Assembly: GCA_948567375.1 (NCBI GenBank)
Contig: OX419758.1
Span: 2,423,001 to 2,487,000, forward strand
Direction: 5' to 3'
DNA: 64,000 nt
Origin: Lunularia cruciata
Taxonomy: Eukaryota > Streptophyta > Marchantiopsida > Lunulariales > Lunulariaceae
The position numbers and the translations under genes are program-made. The notes beneath the pieces were generated by a model, which did no database searches, was not told the DNA's origin, and worked only from the letters and a program-made list of their open reading frames with translations. Positions 48,146-60,411 of the stretch are shown here, piece after piece; position 1 is the stretch's first letter, and every line of letters begins with the position of its first letter.

Positions 48146-51100
48146 TATAAATGTGGAAGTCTCTCAAATTCAGTGGACGATCGTGAAAGAAATGCTCAGT
48201 TCAAGACCACTATCAACCTTCAAGAGACGAAAGAAGCAAGTAACTGGTTAAATTCTCGAATCCTAAGTCGAACTTAACCTCAAAGGGTCATATGCATAAC
48301 GGACTAAAACATTAAGTAAGCATAATACTCAATCCAGGTCTGGGACAGTCGATATGTTGTCAGGCTTCAGGTTGCTACTTTTTCATGCAGTAGCACATGC
48401 AGTATCAAGTGCCAGTACTTGTAGGACTTGTAGATTCCAGGCTAAGCACACTGGGCTGTTCCTCACCCAACTGTGTATGAGAAGCCAAGATGAGCGCATC
48501 TTATAGACTTGTGATTTGCTTTAACCGGCATGATTTTCTATTAAAAAAAGTTAGAAACAGTCGATGAAATCATGACTTTGTATCTAGCTTGTACCTGGCA
48601 TTGCATCGTATCTTGCATTACATCGTTTAAATTTCAGCTATTGAAGTAGCAGGATTTACTAGCCACAGCAACAGGCAGAAGCGGGCCTTCGCCCCCTTGC
48701 TCTGGGATAGTCTGGTGCCCGGTCCTTCTGTCAAGGCCTTGGACTGAGCTACTAATTTATCTTGTATGTGGAATCGGACTCCTACTGAATGATCATGACC
48801 AGTTGCAGATCAAATTCTGCACCTAGTCCAGTCGAGATTGAACTAGAACATCTTCTTTACATTATAGATACAAATGCTGGTGGCACCCATCGCATTAACT
48901 TTCACTTCGTGTTCCGTAGAGGCTATTGATCAATTAACAATAGTCACCAGGTATTTATCTGTAACTCTGTCTCTGATAACCTCCAACTGCTAGCCTCTAC
49001 GCTTAGCTTCAGGAAACATGGTCGGGACGTCTGATAAATTTTAGAACCAGCGCTTTTCTCTTGAACCAGTCACTCCAATTGCTGACCCATCGTTAGTCCT
49101 CATTTCTGAATGGGAATTTGCATTTGTCAAGATGGTCTGGATCACAATCCATAGCTTCGATTCGGGGTACACTGGAGTAACTCTGTACTCGCATGCCCGT
49201 AAATACAGAGGCTAATTCTGAGAAAAATCCGTAATTTGCAGCATTGTTGTTTATTAGCATCGTTGGTAATAGATGATTGCTGAACGGATGAACCCAAGAA
49301 TTTCGCCAGATCTGGTAGTAGTTTCCAAATTAACGCTTTTGGAAGACCATAATGCTGGGACAGAGTTGATGTTGATCCTTGCTACTTGTTAAACCGCATT
49401 AGCATTGAAATCTAATTTCGAACATTGATTGTTATATTCAGAACAGAACCGATTACTAGCAGCTCCTACTTCTGCTCCGATATGTAATTGCACAGTGATT
49501 GTTTCGTCCCTTAGAAGCCATTGACGGGAGATATCGGCATCCCTGCATCTATAAGTTGACATATCTACAATGAACCACATCTTGGTACTTACTCGTACTT
49601 CTAATTTTCTGTAAAGAGGCAAGCAAATTCTGATACATTCTCTCTCAATTCAAATCCACATATGACTCCAGTACGCCATTGTGAACCGGAGGTAACCTCA
49701 CTTGATCGTCGCCGAAATTCGAAGCATGAAATGAAATAAAATCTCCTCTTTCATGACTGTCGCTAGAGATGTTAGTCTGAAACTTACGACGTGAATGCAT
49801 TTGATGAGCACAATTCTTCGGAGGTCGATAACCGGACGTTTTCTGGAGCAACTTACTGGCGGCGAGCAAGCACGTTCAACAACATGTCGCATCAGTTGCA
49901 GGTTTGAATCTTCAAGTCTCAGAATTCGTGGAGGTTGTTAACCTGATCATGGAGATATTTCCTTCCAGATATCAGATTCGTGCAGGATGTTACCCTGTAT
50001 CATCATACCTATCAGATTTATAGGTCCGTGGCAGACAATTTGGTATAGATCCAAGAATACTTTGCGAACTGGGGCTCCTTGATGCTTCTGTGAAGACCTC
50101 TGCGTTGTAGTACTTTCTTGAGGTGCTATGTTCCAGGTGCTTCACTCGCCGCCCCCGCATCTTGGATTGTCATTACGGGACAATCAACAGAAATGATTAC
50201 GGCCGACATAAGATTTCAACTTCAAGATGTCATAGTCAACTGTATCTAACCTGCGAGACTTGAATTAGAACATGCGCACGTCCATCTATGCACATCCAAT
50301 GTTGCCAAGATCTTGTCAACTGACGTAATGTGTAAGTGTTACATGAACAACTAGTACTCTTATGATTTAACCTTTACTTTCAAGAGATCATTGTTGACCT
50401 CAAAGTTGATCATCAACTGGAAGACGTCGCCACTCCAAGTACCTATCGCTTGAATGTTGGAGACGCATCCTATGGTGCCTACTCTGATTAAGGTACTGTC
50501 CGGACACTCCGAAGCTAAACCACTAAGGAACTAGAACAATGCGCACAGTTCCTGCGTAATTGGGGAACAAAGTTTAACTCTTAAGACATAAGCTTCTAGG
50601 ATGTTAGAATTGTTATCTTGTTAGGCTCCTCCCTGAGAATAGTACTATTCCTTTCTCTATGATTTTACTGTATCGGACTAACTTCAACTTAGACAAAGAG
50701 ATATTATTATGTGAATCATCTGTCCAGAAGTACATGTAGAGGTGTATAAAACGTGACAACTGTATGTTTAGTGCTCTTGTCATTATATATATCTTAGATT
50801 GAGGAGGCTGTGAGGTTGGAGAGTTTAAAAAATGTGGTCATAAGGTCGTGCAATAAGAGATCACAAACTGCTTACCACGGATTGTAACTTGATGCAGACA
50901 GGAAGACGGGCAAAATGCTCAACTTTGAATGACTCTGGAGGACGAGAGCCTTGTGGTATTCTCTAAATTTTATTGCCTGATATGCACTTCAGCTAACCAT
51001 TTGGAACCCGACTATGTGAAGAGAACCTCTGACAGTGTCAACGCGAGGTGAAGTGACAGGAAGTTTAATCTGCAATCCAATATATACTTCCCAGGCGATT

Positions 51101-51885
51101 TCTATATGTTTGATGCTAGAAGGCCGACTCTAACTATACTAGATATAGACAGCAGCATTTCACAGTATCTAAGAAAACATGAACGGACTTACTGAATTTT
51201 AATTTGTTACAACTAATCCAGAATCATTAATACGACAGCAGAGGACAGAAAGGTAACGTAGGGGCGTGCCACATCGAAGATGGCACCATCGATCGCGAGG
51301 TCAATTATTCTGACCAAGAGTGCATTCAGAGTTTGGCATATCCTAACAGGGACCTGGGTAGTCGAGGTCACGATTCACTGTTTAGCTCGTCTTGTGATTC
51401 TCCTATCCGAAACCTCTGCATGGCAAGTCGGCCTCTGAAAATCCTTCTGAATATCAATGTTATTGGTGTTGACCTCCTTGTTTGTTGTAGATGCAGTTAG
51501 TTAGCGCAGTGCTAGTACGTTTGTATATGTCGTAATCAGAAGTTTTATTGAGTGCAGTAAATTAGTTAGCTTTTACAGCGACAGACCGCTGGAATTCCTA
51601 GAGGACGAGATCGCTTCAGCAACCAGTATGAACCACGATATGATACGCAGTACCATGTCAATATGATGCAAGTATGAATTATTCAAACAATTGGGAATTA
51701 ACTTTTGACCGTGGATCTAGGCCTGGTACTAAAGCTATAAGTTGGGAAGTGATCATCTATGTTCCCCCAACGAAACTGAGAGTGAAGGTTTCAGGAAGCA
51801 ATAGCCTTGGCGTTGAAGGCTTTGAGTTTCAACCCTCTATTGGATACTCTAGTCACGTCTAGACTGCAAAGCTTTAAGTCTAAGC
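48146..51885. other. Spacer between head-to-head STIG1-like genes A and B
   Basis: About 3.7 kb with no recognised coding exon, RNA gene or mobile-element end. It must hold the 5' regulatory regions of both divergent STIG1-like genes. I could not identify a convincing TATA box for either; CTATAAG at about 51736 is a weak candidate for gene B. Confidence 0.45.
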
Positions 51886-52332
51886 ATGAACTCAACAATG
51901 GCTCGTGTTATGTTGCTCATTGTCTTAGCTGCAGCTTTCACCGCTGTTAACTCAGAGCATAGCTTTGAGGCTGGAGACATAGAGACAGAGAGCAGCCGGA
52001 ATGAAATGCCTGGGCAGGTGATTAGAGGCAGAACTCTCAAGCAAACTCCAATCGCTCCAAATCGAGGCAGGTTCCCCGACTGCGCAAGGAATGTTACTAG
52101 ATGCCTGGATCCCAGATTCACGCCAAGTGGACCAAACTGCTGCCAGGATAGGTGTGTCAATATCAGCTCAGACGACAATAACTGCGGCAGATGTCGACGA
52201 GTATGTGGCTTCCAGAGGACATGCTGCAGTGGCCGTTGTGTGAACCTCCAAGAGGATCCTCAAAACTGTGGAGCTTGCGGTGTGGTCTGCGATGGAGACT
52301 GTAACCTTGGAGTGTGTGACTACGCCAGTTAA
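51886..52332 (+). CDS. STIG1-like secreted cysteine-rich protein B
   Basis: An intronless plus-strand gene of 148 codons. Residues 1-23 form a signal peptide (MARVMLLIVLAAAFTAVNS, with Met 5 as an alternative start at 51898). The spacer to residue 65 is polar and contains RGRTLK, resembling the RG-S-L stretch in front of the domain in gene A and other STIG1 proteins. The STIG1 domain covers residues 66-144 with 16 cysteines in the same order as A: RCLDPRFTP, NCCQDRCVNI, NNCGRC, TCCSGRCVNL, NCGACGVVC and LGVCDY. NVT and NIS are possible N-glycosylation sites. A and B are probably local duplicates that were inverted. It is followed about 1 kb downstream by a decayed copia element. Confidence 0.93.
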   Translation: MNSTMARVMLLIVLAAAFTAVNSEHSFEAGDIETESSRNEMPGQVIRGRTLKQTPIAPNRGRFPDCARNVTRCLDPRFTPSGPNCCQDRCVNISSDDNNCGRCRRVCGFQRTCCSGRCVNLQEDPQNCGACGVVCDGDCNLGVCDYAS

Positions 52333-53335
52333 CTTTACATGCAATTCGTTCGATCCCCCTATTATCTTTTTCTCAAGGTATAATGTCCCGAGCTGATTGA
52401 CATTCAACGTTCCAGCCCGAGAGTTGCCCTTTGCTGAACTCAACTCGGAGAGTGAAACAACAGCATATTTACTAATAGTTTTCAGTTTAAACAAGATCAA
52501 TAATTGCTACGTACATGTTTAAAACTGCGTCTGATATCAGAGAAATCGTCAAAGGTATAGTACAAGGTATGCTTTAAAAAAGGAAGCTCATTCCGATTGC
52601 CCATATGCACAAGGAAGTTTTATTTGCATATTTCAGAGAACGAAATTTCCAAGAGAAAGCAAGTTTCTTTGGGTTTTGGAGATCATCTCGCAGTCTGTAT
52701 ACCGTAATGTTCTTGTTTTAGTCAACCGTCTGAGAATTGGTTTCTTCCACTATTGACATTCTTGATGGAATTTTCACAGATTGCAGAAACATATGAGAAA
52801 AGGATCGAGAGTTTATCATATTTGTCTTCTGAATGAAATTCTGCCGCTCACTTGAAACGTCAACTGCTTGATATGATGAACTTCAATAAACTCCAACTCA
52901 AGTTGGAGAAACTCGCTCTGAATCATAGCACTAGCATAGAGGGCAACTGATATGTTTGGAGTCTACCATCGTAGTTAAGAATACCTACACGGATGGTTTT
53001 GAGAACCATAGAAACTTGGCTTGGTGGAAAGATTTGCATGTTGGTCACTATACGCCGGTAGCAAGGAGATGAGCATCAGAAACAGGGTACAGGTATTTAT
53101 TTAGCTTAATCAGGAGAGTAGACTTTTCAAGCAGCAATCATTCATAATTCATGCAATGACTTAGAGATGTTTGGGAAATAAAGACCCAGGCGGTAAAATC
53201 CTGAAGAATAGAGGGGATTGTGCTTGACATTCAATCTCACTGTTATCAATGTTTCAGCAGATCCTTTAATGCATGCTATTCTACATATTCTAATGAAGTT
53301 TGTACGATGTTCTTGTTTACAAATATTTTGTACTT
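52333..53335. other. Spacer between STIG1-like B and the copia element
   Basis: It contains the 3' untranslated region of gene B. No other gene or repeat end was seen. Confidence 0.4.
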
Positions 53336-53879
53336 TGTTAGAGATAAATCACTATATAGGTATCTCTAGTGTAGTTATCTCTAGGTTAGGAAATCTCTTT
53401 AGGGAAAAATGGAGCGCAACCACATTTAGAGTTTAACCAACCACCCCCTTAGCTTCAGCTCCTATGTATATATCCGTGTTCTCGTTGCTTAGGATGCTCA
53501 GTTCTCCTTTAAGGGTCATTCGTAGCACTTTGCACCTTGTTTCATGTGTGTTCTAAGTTGCTTAGCTTCTTTTTAGATGTGTTGTATGTTGCATAACTTT
53601 CAGGTGTCTTTCATGCTTAGCGAGTGAAATTTTGTGTGCTATCTCTAAAGGATCTGAGTGAAAGAGTGGGTTTGTTTATTGATGTGTGCAATAAGGAGAA
53701 TCTACTTTGGTAAGATTTAGGAAGCTGAGTGCTAGAATGCATGATACATCATAAGTCCGAATGACTGAGAATAGACCTTCAAGGTTATGGGTGCAAAGTT
53801 GAGAAATTGTGTGAGTACAATTACATGTCATAGTCTTAAGATGTGCAGTCTGTTATAGACAGTCAGGACTATTTGGACT
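53336..53879 (+). repeat. 5' LTR of the copia element
   Basis: Starts TGTTAGAGATAA, a typical copia LTR start. Its inner limit is set by the primer site at 53880. The last about 110 bp have no counterpart in the 3' LTR. Confidence 0.7.
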
Positions 53880-53899
53880 TGGTATTAGAGATACATGAT

Positions 53900-56800
53900 T
53901 CTAATCAATTATAATCTAAGAGAGTAGAGAGATAGTGAAGGACTCTACAATTAGAATATTGGATCCATGATACATAACTCTATCAACTTGTTTGCCATAT
54001 AATTCCATTGGAGTTCCAAAAGTTCTAAAAGAGCTATTGGATGTTCCTCTACTTAGTGCTTCACTATCTCTCTACTGTCTTAGATTATATTGAGTGAAAT
54101 GAACTATCTAAGGAATTCTATCAACTTGTTTGCCACGTAATTCCATCGGAACTCGTTGAAGAAGCAGGATGCAAAAGAGCTATTGGATGTTCTCTACTTA
54201 ATGCTTCTTCAAGGACATGGAAGGACCAGGTGGAAAATTGAATGTATTTGGGAAGAAAACCAACAACAATAAAGCTTGGCATTTCTGCCACGAGAGGAAT
54301 CATATTTCACCTCATTATCCTAAGAAAGGTTATAGGACAGAACAAGACGTGATGAAAAAGTGAACGAAATCATATTAGACATAGAGATGCAAACCTGCAA
54401 AGTTAGCATACAGTGGAAAGGACTAAAATGACATGAAGAGTGATGAAGAAGGATACACCATTGAATAGTTAGTTTGGGAAATGATTGCTGAATCATAAAA
54501 GTGCTCAAGTAGTTCAAGATAGTCTTTGAATTTTGGAGCTACTTTGGATTTTACATATGTTTTCTTAGAGAGTTTTCTCATCTCTTCCAATATAATAAGA
54601 CTCCTAAGAGTGACCATTGTGGCCTTGGGATGTTGAATTTGGTGTTAGGAATTGACAAGTTTCCTGTTATCTTTGTGGGAGATATTAAAAGAAGTTTTTG
54701 TAATAGTTATTTGGAGACAAACTCTATAATCCCAACTACACAAAAAAATTAATGTCAATACACCATCTACTTTAACATGGAGTTCTTATTTCAAAACAAT
54801 GGAAAAAAATTATTCTAGGGAAGGAATGCACGTACTTTGGCATGGAGTTGTAGAAGGTAATCTTTTCAAGTTATTGGAAGCTGATTGTCCATATAATGCA
54901 TTAGTTGTAGAGAATAGTAGTGATATCTATCTTTGGCATCTATCTTTGGCATCTATGGTTGGGATATCTATCAGACACAAATAGTTGAGCTTTGGAAAAG
55001 ATAGTTGAAAGTCTAAAGTAGATTCCAAAGGAAAACTTGAATTTTGCAGTGGATGTGCAAAGGAAAGGTGCATAAGGCTCCTATCCCCAAGAAATCTTCT
55101 ATATGTCATACATTAAGATGTATGTGGATATATGATTGAGAATTCCCTTAGTGGAGCATCATATTATATCCTTTGTGGATGATTACATGTAGAAGAGCTT
55201 TATCTATTTGATGATGGGCAAAGAAGAAGTGATATAGAAGTTCTAAAAATGGAGTAGCTATGGGTTTGTTGAAAACTAGGAGAGTAAAACACATGGAGGT
55301 AGAGAGTATAAGAATAAGGAGTTTTTGTCTTTTATATCAAAGCAAGGAATTCTTCTTCACTTTATGGCTGGAGATAGTCCAGCCTAGAATGGAGTTGCAC
55401 AAAGGTTGAGTTATATTTTGGTGGATAAAGAATTTGCAATGCTTCAACATGCCAAGCTAGAGAGGTAATTTTGGGGTGAAACTGTCACCATTGCTAATTT
55501 CTTAAGGAATATTAGCTGTACCATTGCTTTACAAGGGAAAAATCCTGAAAAGTGTTGGAGTGAGAAGAAATTGATGTTTCTACACATAGAGTTTTTAGTT
55601 ATCCTGCCTATGGTCATAACCCTAAGGAGCAAAGGAAAAAGTTCATCAAGAAAGTAGAAAGGATGATCTTTGTAAGTTATGAAGAGTGTTTGAAAGGGTA
55701 TCTCAATTTTAATCCTAAGAATGGACAGGTTATCAAAATTTAGGATTTTCTCTTGGATGAGTTGAGGACTTAGCAAGAAAACAATGGTAAAGTGCTAGAG
55801 CTACCTGATTGGGTTGATAAGTCTATCTGTCCAATTTAGAGAGAAAATTATTCAAATCAGTCATCAAAAGATCCATACTTAAACCTAAAGTATCATCTAA
55901 AGAGACCTAGAAGGTGTACAAGAGACGTCCAAAGCAAGTGGTGAATTTTGATTCTAATAGCATACAAGGAAAAGAAGACCCTCAAAAGGTAACCTTTAGG
56001 TGGAGAATCTCTATGTGAATTCCAAAGAGGTAAAGAGATAACATGAAAATTTTAAATGAGAGCCATAAAGATCAATGAGAGTGAGAAAGCTGATTGAAAG
56101 ACCTGGCTTTCCTATTGCCCAAAAGTCACATGTGATCAAAGTAATATGAGGTGAATCTTACATCTGCAATGAGATAGAGGGTGATCACGATACATAATAA
56201 TTTACAACACTAAATGGTAAGATTAATTTGGAGTCAATGGAATTAGAAGTAGCAAGAGAAAAGAAGTCTCTTTAGACCAATGGCACATGGGTACTAGCTG
56301 ATTTACTACCAAGTAGAAAAGCACTTGGTTGTAAATAGGTATTCAAGGTCAAAATTGGAACATGGAACAAGATCTTGAAACAAAAAGCAATACTTGTTAC
56401 AAAGTGGATCAACCAAAAAGCATCCATTGATTATACAAAATCTTTGTGTCTATTGCAAGGTATGGATCTATCTAGATGTAGAAATTGCTACAAAGAGAGT
56501 TTGGGAAGAGAAGCAGATAGATGTAATTACTGCCTTTCTTTATGGTGATTTAAAAATAATCTATATGGATGTCCATATAGGTATGCTGAAGGCAAAGGGA
56601 AATTATATTTGCTTAGGAAGGCAATGCATGGTCTTAAGTAAGTTCCTAGAGCATAGTATGAGAAAAAAATTCATACTTGAAGGAGCGGTGCTTCAAACAA
56701 GCAGATTCTAACATAATTTTCTACTCTAAGGATGATGTTTACATAATAATATATGTGGATGATCTACTTGAGAAATAGAGAATCTATCAATGGAGTGATA

Positions 56801-57690
56801 GACTTACTGTGCTTTGTATTTGTAATGACCATCCTTGGTCCAATGAAACTTACTCCGAGGATTAAGGAAACCAAAGTTAGAGAAATAGGTTAGATTTGGC
56901 TCACTTAGCCACACTATGTGAAACCAATACTAAGTATAGGATGATAGAGGCAAAAAATATCTCTTCACCTCTTGATCTAGGATGAATGCATAGTAAAAGC
57001 ATTGGAGGAGACATCAAAAACCATAACAAAAATTTTCAATTACTATATTAGAGTGCTCTTTGTTCTTTGACGTTTATCATGGTTTGTACAAGAATTCATA
57101 CATATTATACATCTTCTAAATACACTAGTAAGCTTATGCAAAAGAAATAGAATGGTGTGAAGAGAATGTTCAAAAAATTGCAAGGCACTCAAGATGTACT
57201 TTTTTAAATAATAAAACCAGGGGAACATACCTTCTACTACTCTAAAAACATATATAAATGCTAGTTGGTGAGATGATTCTGATAATGGCAAATAAACTAG
57301 TGGATAAGTGAACATGCTTAGTGAACAAGCAATCAATTGGCATAGTAAACAACAACGATCTATTGCACTATCTACTACAGAGGCAAAATTCATGGTAGCC
57401 TCAAATGCACCACATGAAGTCATATGGAACTAGAGACTTCTTAAGGAGTTGGGATTTGACTAGGAAAATCACACAATTATATAGTGATAATATAGGAAGC
57501 ATAGTGCTTTGTACATCACCCAAGGACTAAGCACATAGAGATTAGAAGAAGGTTTGTAGAAGAGAAAGAGAAAGAAAGTGTTGTGGAGTTAGTTTATTGT
57601 CCAACATAAGAGATGACAGCAGATATGTTTACAAAAATACTAACTAAAAAGAAACACAGGAAATGTATAGTAAACACGGGAATTGGCTTA
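53900..57690 (+). pseudogene. Copia gag-pol relic
   Basis: gag has a duplicated segment (about 53979-54062 and 54116-54208, each with TCAACTTGTTTGCCA) and a decayed zinc knuckle, AWHFCHERNHISPHYPKKG. Integrase shows LSGASYYILFVDDYM near 55150 and HFMAGDSPA-stop-NGVAQR near 55370, the DSPxxNGVAER site with one stop. Reverse transcriptase shows TNGTWVLADLLPSRKALGCK near 56280, AMHGLK and IYVDDLLE near 56745. RNase H near 57340 shows SKQQRSIALSTTEAKFMVA and IGSIVLCTSPKD, the plant copia signature. It ends with TADMFTKILTKKKH. Numerous stops rule out function. Confidence 0.85.
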
Positions 57691-57709
57691 AACTCTCATT
57701 AAGTGTGAG

Positions 57710-58112
57710 TGTTAGATTTAGATAATTTCTATTTAGGTATCTCTAGGCTAAGAGATCTCTTTAGGGCAAAGTTGGGCACATCCACCCCTAAGCTTCAGCT
57801 CGTGTGTTCTATGTGCTTGGAATGCTCAGTTCTCCTACAAGGGTCATCCCCAAAACCTTGCTCTTTGTTTTAGGTGTGTTCTAAGCTGTTTAGCTTCACT
57901 TCACATCACGTGTGTTCTATCTTGCCTAACTTTCAAGTGTCTTTCGTGCTACTCGAGTAGACTGTTGTGTATCGTCTTTGAAGGATCCTCGTGAGAGAAT
58001 GAGTTAAGTATTGCTGTTTGCAATTAGTAGTGTCTACTCTGGTGAGACTGAGGAACTTGAGTGCTAGGATGTATAATACACCATAAGTCAGAATGATTGA
58101 GAATAAACCTAA
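57710..58112 (+). repeat. 3' LTR of the copia element (shortened)
   Basis: Starts TGTTAGATTTAGATAA after a purine-rich AAGTGTGAG. It matches the 5' LTR up to GAATGATTGAGAATAAACCT and then diverges. Confidence 0.7.
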
Positions 58113-60411
58113 CTATATTTTATTCCGAATATAAGCTAACAACAATTCTTCTCATACTTGATTATCAGCCTTCATTAATTTGCATTCCCAACCTTCCAAC
58201 TTTCAAACTTGCTGCAGACAATACACAAAACTGATTTTTAGTTATTCGTCTTGCCGAGCAGTAGAGTCAAACTACTGGGCTGGGACCACACAAAGGACAA
58301 CATAAAACGAGGGACAAGTGGGAACTAAAGCTGTTTGAAGCAAGGGAAGCAAAATTGACTGCATAGGGTAGTAACGATTCCGAACAAGGTCTCATCCACT
58401 GAGATTACCGAAAATCGTATGTGATGCTTTTCTGACACGATGCATGTGGTTCACTTGCCCTGGATCTACTTGGATTGCTGATCAGTCAATTGCAGGGACT
58501 CACCGATGAGCTTTGCATTCCTTCTTGTTTCACTGTAACAGATCCTCGAGAGCTTCCCAGATCTTGAGCCTAGATCTGCAGCCTTCTTCAGGGTAAATAA
58601 ATAGAATTACAAGCAACTAATAGGAAGTTTCTATAACGATGAAGTATATGATCATGAGTTGGCGGGCCGGTGAGGAAATAGTTAGCACCTTTCAGGTATT
58701 CTAGTGAATATAAGATACAGACAGTGATGAACTACAACTGCTACACCTGAGCTAGTTCATTCACACAACTGGACGAATCATGTGAAGTTGTCTTGAAGTT
58801 TATACGGGGATGTCCTTGTGAGCAAGCACATGTACCTTGTCTAGCTAGAGAATATCTTCTTTTGCTACGGAAAATCTGATCTAGCGCTGAACTTGCAAAC
58901 CTAAATTACTTTCTATCATTTCATGTGCTGTAACAGCATGTTTGAAGCAATTGGAGATAGATTTATATAGCAATCTACACATTCAACCTACAAACGGTCA
59001 GAACCTGCTAATGATCGACATCCGAGAGTCTCATGTGAGACTGTACGTATGTTTATTTAGCTTCTAGCTAGGCAGGAAGAAAGTTCAAGAAACCAATTCC
59101 CACGTTTGATCAGAAACGAACTAACTCGAAACCAGTTTGAGATTAAAATGTACACGATACTTAAACCTACAAATCTCACTATAGATACAAATACCTGTGC
59201 TCCACCTAAGAATCGATAATTCATATTTCCGAAGAATGTCGTTCTTGGATGATTGAAGCTTAACAATTACTAGAAACCTCCACTGTCAGAAGGCTTCACG
59301 ACACGTACATGAGGCCCATGGCCATGCTCAACCTTAATGTATACAGGATGTCCTGACGCTCGTGCATACATATGCTTAATCCATAACGAACTCGATCAGG
59401 AAACAAACTTAGTAGGGGACCGACAGGGACATGGCAGAAACATATAGCTATCGGATCCTACTTCATACACTGTAACTGAGCTCAGAGTCTACTATGTGCT
59501 GAACTGGACATTATTTGATTCGTATATATCCAAGCCATTACTGCTAAATGCACAATGATATCCGACTATCGAGTACAAATTTGAGCCAAGTCCCGGAGAT
59601 ACCAATGCTTTACTTATTGAATCTGAATGGGCACTAATGGCCGAACAATGCATACGGTAGCGTATAGTTGGTAACGTGGATCGCGCATCTAATGATGACA
59701 TTCTTTGTGAACATCCAGTGACATATTGACTATCTATCTATCCAAATCTGAGAAGCAAGCCCTATAGCTAATCAGTCTCAGAAAAGTAGGGAACCATTCA
59801 CGAAGTGTTGAAATGGCCCACTATTTGACACCTGCATGACCTGACTAACTTTAGGCTGATGGAGAAGTCTCTACCAAATTTCTCGCGAGGCTGAATCACA
59901 AAGAAGACTATTCACTTGAGATAAACCTTTACCAAAAGTCTAGGCCTGTCCATAGTATACTAGAGTAAGAGTGTGAAAAAGGCGACCGCGTAGAGAACAC
60001 GAAGGATGGGAAGCCCCCATCAAGCCGTACAAGGGAGAGACGTTAAAAAAAGGTAAAATGGGGCTAGGTCCCAATAGAAATATATGAGAAATCTGCCCCA
60101 CTGCCCTACAGTAAGAGTAACATTTAATTTATTAATCTGAAGCAGACTTGAAAGTATTAGTCAACCTACTTCATTATGAAAACTCTCTGGATGATTTGAA
60201 CTATTTGAAATTAACAAAGCTAGCAGAAGGCATCTTCTTCCCAGCAACTCGATCGACACATAGGATCTTGTCTGATGAAGCTGTTATTACTAGCTCTCTT
60301 CATCTTGCTGTTGGATTTGAAAGCATAATATCTGACGTAGCTTTTGAATCTCTCAGCTCTATGAATCACGTCTGGGATTCAGCCAAGAAGTAGCCGAGTC
60401 ACTCCCTGCAA
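58113..60411. other. Intergenic sequence between copia and STIG1-like C
   Basis: No recognised coding exon or RNA. It holds one inverted R1 repeat copy at 59990-60110. Several short open frames (for example 59057-59266 and 59492-59701 on the minus strand) show no family features. Confidence 0.45.
59990..60110 (-). repeat. Dispersed repeat R1, copy e
   Basis: In inverted orientation: GAACACGAAGGATGGGAAGC, CCATCAAGCCGTACAAGGGAG, AAATGGGGCTAGGTCCCAAT (hairpin) and ATGAGAAATCTGCCC. It is the longest and most regular copy in the window. Confidence 0.75.

Larger units (their letters stand above)
53336..58112 (+). mobile_element. Decayed Ty1/copia LTR retrotransposon
   Basis: Plus strand: 5' LTR about 53336-53879, initiator tRNA-Met-type primer site 53880-53890 (TGGTATTAGAG), gag about 53900-54400, integrase about 55000-55760, reverse transcriptase about 56230-56770, RNase H about 57280-57660, 3' LTR from 57710. 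The domain order, integrase before reverse transcriptase, is the copia order. Both LTRs begin TGTTAGA and share TTAGCTTCAGCTC, ATGCTCAGTTCTCC and AAGGATC. Homology of the 3' LTR ends near 58112, so it is shorter than the 5' LTR. All frames are broken. The element separates STIG1-like genes B and C. Confidence 0.85.

Noticed and set aside
47829-48251. 140-codon plus-strand open frame
   Set aside because: It lies antisense to STIG1-like A, whose cysteine pattern and signal peptide are decisive. It shows no domain of its own.
50430-50530. Possible 5S rRNA-like segment
   Set aside because: ACTCCGAAGCTAAACCA resembles one 5S motif, but the rest of the conserved 5S sequence and its internal promoter are missing.
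51849-52178. 109-codon minus-strand open frame (and 52168-52500)
   Set aside because: Antisense shadow of STIG1-like B and its 3' region, without recognisable features.
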